From Variovorax paradoxus B4 (GTDB taxonomy: Bacteria > Pseudomonadota > Gammaproteobacteria > Burkholderiales > Burkholderiaceae_C): DNA of 64,000 nt. The position numbers and the translations under genes were made by a program. The notes beneath the pieces are model-generated. The model was not told the origin of the DNA, ran no database searches, and saw nothing but the letters and a program-made list of their open reading frames with translations. The DNA lies in the NCBI RefSeq assembly GCF_000463015.1, contig NC_022247.1:62001-126000 (forward strand), read 5' to 3'. Below, in pieces: positions 60,360-64,000 of the stretch (positions are counted from its first letter, which is position 1; each line of letters opens with the position of its first letter).

Positions 60360-61193
60360 CTACTTCAGGCGCCCGCCGTAGGCCGCGGTGATCTCGTCGG
60401 CGGCGCCGCGCACCGTGGCGCCGAGCTGCGCGAAGTCGGCCGCCTTGATGCGCTGCGTCGGCCCCACCAGCGAGATCGCGCCGAAGGGCTGGCCGTGCTC
60501 GTCGCGGATGGCGGCGGCAATGCAGCGCAGGCCCACGGCGTTCTGCTCGTCGTCCACCGCATAGCCCGCCCGGCGCACCTCGCCCAGGGTTTCGTGCAGC
60601 CGCGACGCGCGCGCAATGGTGTTGGGCGTGAGCTTGGGCAGGCCGTAGGTGCGCAGGTACTGCAGCACGTCGTCCTCGGCCATGGCGGCCAGGATGGCCT
60701 GCCCCATGGCCGTGCCGTGCAGCGGCGCGCGGAACCCCGGCTTGCCGATGGCGCGCATCAGCTCGCGGCTTTCCACCTGCGTGACGAACACGATGTCGCC
60801 CAGGTCGGCAATGCCCAGGTTGATGCTTTCGCCCGAGCTGTCGCGCAGCCGCCGCATCACCGGCAGCGCCAGGTGCGCGATGCGGCGCCGGCGCCCGAAG
60901 GCCGCGCCCACCGAGAAGCAGCGCACGCCCACGTACCAGAGGCTGGTTTCGCGGTCGAACTGGACGAACTGGCGCTGCTCCAGCGTGGTGAGCAGGCGGT
61001 GCGCGGTGGACGACGACAGGCCGCTGCGCGCCGCGATGTCGACCAGGCGGTAGCCCTCGTCGTCGTCGGCCAGCAGTTCGAGCAGCTGCATGGCCCGCGT
61101 GAGCGACTGCACGGTGCCGTCGCCGTCGCGGTCGATGCGCGTGACCTTGCCGGCGGCCTTGGAGGAGGAGCGGGGGGAGCTGCTGTCCGTCAT
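60360..61193 (-). CDS. IclR-family transcriptional regulator
   Basis: A 277-residue regulator: winged HTH at about 26-88 (SLTRAMQLLELLADDDEGYRLVDIAARSGLSSSTAHRLLTTLEQ) and the IclR effector domain, with APLHGTAMGQAILA and QNAVGLRCIAAAIRD as its conserved loops. The ATG at 61193 was chosen as the HTH offset is then normal; the open frame upstream is not conserved. It lies between the hydantoinase and TRAP genes on the same strand and probably controls the catabolic island. Confidence 0.88.
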   Translation of the reverse strand: MTDSSSPRSSSKAAGKVTRIDRDGDGTVQSLTRAMQLLELLADDDEGYRLVDIAARSGLSSSTAHRLLTTLEQRQFVQFDRETSLWYVGVRCFSVGAAFGRRRRIAHLALPVMRRLRDSSGESINLGIADLGDIVFVTQVESRELMRAIGKPGFRAPLHGTAMGQAILAAMAEDDVLQYLRTYGLPKLTPNTIARASRLHETLGEVRRAGYAVDDEQNAVGLRCIAAAIRDEHGQPFGAISLVGPTQRIKAADFAQLGATVRGAADEITAAYGGRLK

Positions 61194-61275
61194 GACGAAA
61201 TCCTTGCAAGTTGCACGCCACCCCGCGGCCGGCCGGGTCGGCATCGGCGGCCGCCGGCACGCCCAATTCGCCCGC

Positions 61276-62703
61276 TCAGCCGCGCCGCCGGGGCTGCAGC
61301 GTGGGCGCGCCGCATGGCAGGAAGCGCCCGTGCCCGGTGCGGCCGGTGAAGGTTGTGCCGTCCCACACCACCTCGCCGCGCGCCAGCGTCATGGCCGGCC
61401 AGGCCGACAGATGCATGCCTTCATAGGGCGTGTAGTCGACATCGTGGTGCAGCCGTGCATTGCCGAGCACGAACTCGCGCTCCTCCCAGATCACCAGGTC
61501 GGCGTCGCCGCCGACCGCGATGCTCCCCTTGCGCGGGTGCAGGCCGTAGGCCTTGGCCGGGTTGGTGGCGGTGAGCTCGACGAACTTCTGCGGCGTGATG
61601 CGCCCGGCCATCACCCCTTCGGACCACAGCAGCGCCATGCGAGTTTCCAGGCCCGGAATGCCGTTGGGAATATGGCGAAACCCGACCTCCTGGCCGCCCG
61701 GCTTCTTGCCCTGGGGGTCGTCGAAGCGAAACGGCGCGTGGTCGGACGAGAACACCGTGAAGAGGCCATCGTTGAGCCCGTCCCAGATCACCTGCTGGTT
61801 GGCCTTGTCGCGCGGCGGCGGGCTGCACACGCACTTGGCGCCCTGGTAGCTGTCGTCGATGCCCAGGTCTTCGGCCGTGAGGAAGAGGTATTGCGGGCAG
61901 GTCTCGGCGAACACGCTGAGCCCGTGCGCACGCGCCCAGCGGATCTGCTCGACCGCCTCGCGGCCCGACACGTGCACGACCAGGATCGGCACGTCGACCA
62001 ATTCGGCCAGCGCAATCGCGCGGTGCGTGGCCTCGCGCTCCACCAGCATCGGCCGCGCATGCGCGTGGTAGCGCGGCGCGGTGCGCCCGGCCGCTTCGAG
62101 GCGGCGCGTGAGCCATTCGATGCAGTCGGCGTTCTCGGCATGGATCATGGCCATGGCGCCGTGCGCGCGCGCGACGTCGAGCACGTCCAGCACCTGGCCG
62201 TCGTCGAGCTTGAGGTCGTCGTAGGTCATGTAGATCTTGAACGAGCTGTAGCCCTCGCGGATCAGCGCCGGCAGCTCCTCGCGCAGCACCGTGGGCGTCG
62301 GGTCGCTCACGATCAGGTGAAAGGCGTAGTCGACATGCGCCTGGCCTTCGGCGCGGCGGTGGTAGTCGTCCACCGCCGCGCGCAGCGACTGCCCCTTGGC
62401 CTGCGCCGCGAAGGGAATCACCGTGGTGGTGCCGCCGCAGGCCGCGCTGCGTGTGCCGCTGGCAAAGCCGTCGGCCATGCGCATGGGGGCGGGCATCGGC
62501 TGGTCGAGGTGGCAGTGGGCATCGACGCCGCCGGGCGTCACTGCCCGGCCGGCCGCGTCGATCTCGCGCGCACCGCCGGCCAGCGCGAGGCCGAGCTGCA
62601 CGATGCGCCCCTCGCGCACCCCGATGTCGCAGTGGAAGGTGTCGCTGGCCGTGACGGCCTGCGCATTGCGGATCACCAGGTCGAAGGCCGAGTGGGAGCT
62701 CAT
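61276..62703 (-). CDS. D-hydantoinase/dihydropyrimidinase
   Basis: A 475-residue cyclic-amide hydrolase of the amidohydrolase superfamily. Binuclear metal site is complete: HCH in VDAHCHLDQP (about 61-63), carboxylated Lys in YSSFKIYMTYD, His in MIHAENAD, His in VVHVSGREA and Asp in FSSDHAPF. Length suits dihydropyrimidinase/hydantoinase. The ATG at 62703 was chosen. It is divergent from the decarboxylase/racemase-like gene across 126 bp and upstream of IclR and TRAP genes. Natural substrate may be a dihydropyrimidine, hydantoin or cyclic imide. Confidence 0.9.
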   Translation of the reverse strand: MSSHSAFDLVIRNAQAVTASDTFHCDIGVREGRIVQLGLALAGGAREIDAAGRAVTPGGVDAHCHLDQPMPAPMRMADGFASGTRSAACGGTTTVIPFAAQAKGQSLRAAVDDYHRRAEGQAHVDYAFHLIVSDPTPTVLREELPALIREGYSSFKIYMTYDDLKLDDGQVLDVLDVARAHGAMAMIHAENADCIEWLTRRLEAAGRTAPRYHAHARPMLVEREATHRAIALAELVDVPILVVHVSGREAVEQIRWARAHGLSVFAETCPQYLFLTAEDLGIDDSYQGAKCVCSPPPRDKANQQVIWDGLNDGLFTVFSSDHAPFRFDDPQGKKPGGQEVGFRHIPNGIPGLETRMALLWSEGVMAGRITPQKFVELTATNPAKAYGLHPRKGSIAVGGDADLVIWEEREFVLGNARLHHDVDYTPYEGMHLSAWPAMTLARGEVVWDGTTFTGRTGHGRFLPCGAPTLQPRRRG

Positions 62704-62721
62704 GGAAAGGCGTGCCTCATT

Positions 62722-62759
62722 TTTTGTCAACAAAAGGTATTGAATATTGTCGACATAAT
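62722..62759. promoter_or_regulatory. Two TTGTC-N-ACA palindromes in the hydantoinase control region
   Basis: TTTTGT-ca-ACAAAA (62722-62735) and ATTGTCGACATAAT (62746-62759) both contain the form TTGTC(A/G)ACA and lie in an AT-rich stretch of the 126-bp divergent gap. Such sites suit FCD-type GntR regulators, but none is encoded within the window beside them. Confidence 0.45.
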
Positions 62760-62829
62760 CATCAACAATCAAGCGGCCCGGAAGCAGTGATTACGCGGAT
62801 GCCGGCCATCCGCACACAAAAGGAAACCC

Positions 62830-63555
62830 ATGACGCGCCCCCTTCGCCTTGGCGTGCTCACGCCCTCGTCCAACACCGCGCTGGAGCCGCTGACCGGCAC
62901 CCTGGCCGCCTGCGTGCCGGGCTGCAGCGCCCATTTCTCGCGCTTCAGGGTGACGGAGATCTCGCTCTCGGCCGCGGGCCTGGGCCAGTTCGACGACAGC
63001 AAGATCCTTGCCGCCGCCGAGTTGCTGGCCGATGCGCAGGTCGACGTGATCGCCTGGAGCGGCACCTCGTCGGGCTGGCTGGGCTTCGATGCCGACCGGC
63101 GCCTGGTCGAGCGCATCCGCGAGCGCACCGGCATCGCCGCCACCACCGCCGTGCTGGCGCTCAACGAACTGCTGGCGCTGCGCGGCGTGAAGCGGCTCGG
63201 GCTGGTGACGCCCTACACCGCCGACGTGCAGCAGCGCATCGTCGACAACTACCGCGCGCTCGGCATCGAGGTGGTGGCCGAGCGCCACCTGGGCATCCGC
63301 GTGAACCACGACTTCGCGCTGGTCGAGCCCGCGCAGCTGATGGCATCGATGCGCGAGGTGGCGGCCGCGCGGCCCGAGGCCATCACCACCTTCTGCACCA
63401 ACCTGCACGCCGCGCCCCTGGCCGAGGCGTTCGAGGCCGAAACCGGCATCGCGCTGCTCGACACCGTGAGTACCACCGTCTGGGGCCAGCTGCGCGCCGT
63501 GGGGGCCGATCCGGCGCAGGTGCGCGGCTGGGGCGCGCTGTTCGGCTGGCGGTGA
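62830..63555 (+). CDS. Arylmalonate decarboxylase/maleate isomerase-like protein
   Basis: A 241-residue protein of the Asp/Glu racemase superfamily. The opening LRLGVLTPSSNTALEPL and TFCTNLHAAP carry the maleate isomerase/arylmalonate decarboxylase pattern. The first catalytic Cys position of isomerases and racemases is Gly here (IAWSGTSSGWLG), while the second Cys (in TFCTNL, about 186) remains. Arylmalonate decarboxylase has the same Gly/Cys arrangement, so decarboxylation or another one-base reaction is favoured over racemisation. Divergent from the hydantoinase gene. Confidence 0.72.
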   Translation: MTRPLRLGVLTPSSNTALEPLTGTLAACVPGCSAHFSRFRVTEISLSAAGLGQFDDSKILAAAELLADAQVDVIAWSGTSSGWLGFDADRRLVERIRERTGIAATTAVLALNELLALRGVKRLGLVTPYTADVQQRIVDNYRALGIEVVAERHLGIRVNHDFALVEPAQLMASMREVAAARPEAITTFCTNLHAAPLAEAFEAETGIALLDTVSTTVWGQLRAVGADPAQVRGWGALFGWR

Positions 63556-63591
63556 TGAGCCCGGCTCAGGCCCGGGCTGCGGGGCCTACAC

Positions 63592-63996
63592 CTACAGCCA
63601 CTTGCCGCTGCCCGTCGGCATCTGGATGGTGGTGGCGGGGTCGCCGCTGTTCACCAGCGAGTCGATCGCAATGCTCAGCAGCGAGATGAAGATGCTCGCG
63701 AAGAAAGCGGTCCAGAAGCCCGAAAGCTTGAATCCGCGCACCAGCGCGGCCACCAGCATGATCATCAGCGCGTTGATCACCAGCAGGAAGAGGCCGAGCG
63801 TCAACAGCGTCAGCGGCAGCGTGAGCACGATCAGGAGCGGCTTCACGACGGCATTGGCCAGGCCCAGCAGCAGGGCCGAGATCACGAGCGCGGAAGTGCT
63901 CTCGAACTTGATGCCGCGGAAGATCAGGCTGGCCACCCACAGCGACAGCGCGGTGATGGCCCAGTGCACGAGAAAGGGAGCGAGGTTGTTCAGCAT
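63592..63996 (-). CDS. Small four-TM membrane protein, phage-holin-family fold (PF04020-like)
   Basis: A 134-residue protein with four hydrophobic helices (about 8-25, 35-58, 62-84, 95-115). It matches the widespread small membrane family named after mycobacterial phage holins (YvlD-like), which is chromosomal in most bacteria. LGLANAVVKPLLIVLTLPLTLLTLGLFLL (about residues 44-72) is the family core. No phage genes surround it. The gene is close to the window end; the ATG at 63996 is 4 nt from the edge, so its upstream region is unseen. Function unknown. Confidence 0.75.
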   Translation of the reverse strand: MLNNLAPFLVHWAITALSLWVASLIFRGIKFESTSALVISALLLGLANAVVKPLLIVLTLPLTLLTLGLFLLVINALMIMLVAALVRGFKLSGFWTAFFASIFISLLSIAIDSLVNSGDPATTIQMPTGSGKWL

Positions 63997-64000
63997 GGTG

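Noticed and set aside
63592..63996. Phage holin gene as sign of a prophage
   Set aside because: The family is mostly chromosomal and there are no phage genes, integrase or att repeats in the window.

Overview
The window reads as chromosomal DNA of a high-GC, metabolically versatile betaproteobacterium, most likely Comamonadaceae and Variovorax-like. The grounds are the aerobic benzoyl-CoA (box) cluster with a BoxR regulator, a Bug/TctC-type receptor, many small catabolic operons each beside its own regulator, and the codon and GC style throughout. This is inference from gene content; no rRNA is present to test it. I see no insertion sequence, integrase, prophage or CRISPR array.

Layout. 1-3.8 kb: the 5' part of minC, an NCS2 uracil-type permease, a hotdog thioesterase and an AsmA-like envelope protein. 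3.9-8.6 kb: a class II HMG-CoA reductase with a two-TM protein and a TctA-type permease, divergent from a MocR regulator; this looks like mevalonate uptake and catabolism. 8.6-12.8 kb: amidohydrolase, GAF protein and MFS transporter under a divergent LysR gene. 12.8-18.4 kb: feruloyl-CoA synthase-like ligase, hydroxyacyl-CoA dehydrogenase, Bug receptor and BKACE enzyme, divergent from a Crp/Fnr gene. 18.5-22.4 kb: a SnoaL-FMO fusion monooxygenase preceded by a good sigma-54 promoter, two palindromic activator sites and a (frameshifted) AcoR-type activator gene.

22.5-38.0 kb: the benzoate locus. Leftward from a shared control region run a DUF4863 gene, dehydroadipyl-CoA semialdehyde dehydrogenase, benzoate-CoA ligase, an alpha/beta hydrolase and a complete Liv-type ABC importer. 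Rightward run boxR, boxC, boxB, boxA and a MaoC-like gene. Together they import benzoate, activate it to benzoyl-CoA, epoxidise and hydrolytically open the ring, and oxidise the aldehyde. TGCA-type operator sequences sit at the boxC promoter and in the boxR intergenic region.

38-42.7 kb: a secreted Gly/Ala/Val repeat protein, a secreted hydrolase, a membrane AraC-type regulator (frameshifted), an Rrf2 regulator with a thioredoxin-reductase-like flavoprotein, and tRNA-Gly(GCC). 42.7-51 kb: a tightly packed leftward operon (TetR, NitT/TauT-type ABC importer, cyclase-family hydrolase, fumarylacetoacetase) divergent from acetoacetate-CoA ligase, so the fumarylacetoacetase product acetoacetate is activated by the divergent gene. 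51-53 kb: a membrane class III nucleotide cyclase. 53-63.6 kb: a hydantoinase, IclR regulator, TRAP transporter with two paralogous binding proteins, amidase, hydratase/FAH-family enzyme and 2OG oxygenase, with a divergent arylmalonate-decarboxylase-like protein; this looks like catabolism of a cyclic amide or imide. The window ends with a small four-TM membrane protein.

Two genes (sigma-54 activator, AraC-type regulator) carry apparent one-base indels in C/G runs; these may be assembly errors or true lesions.
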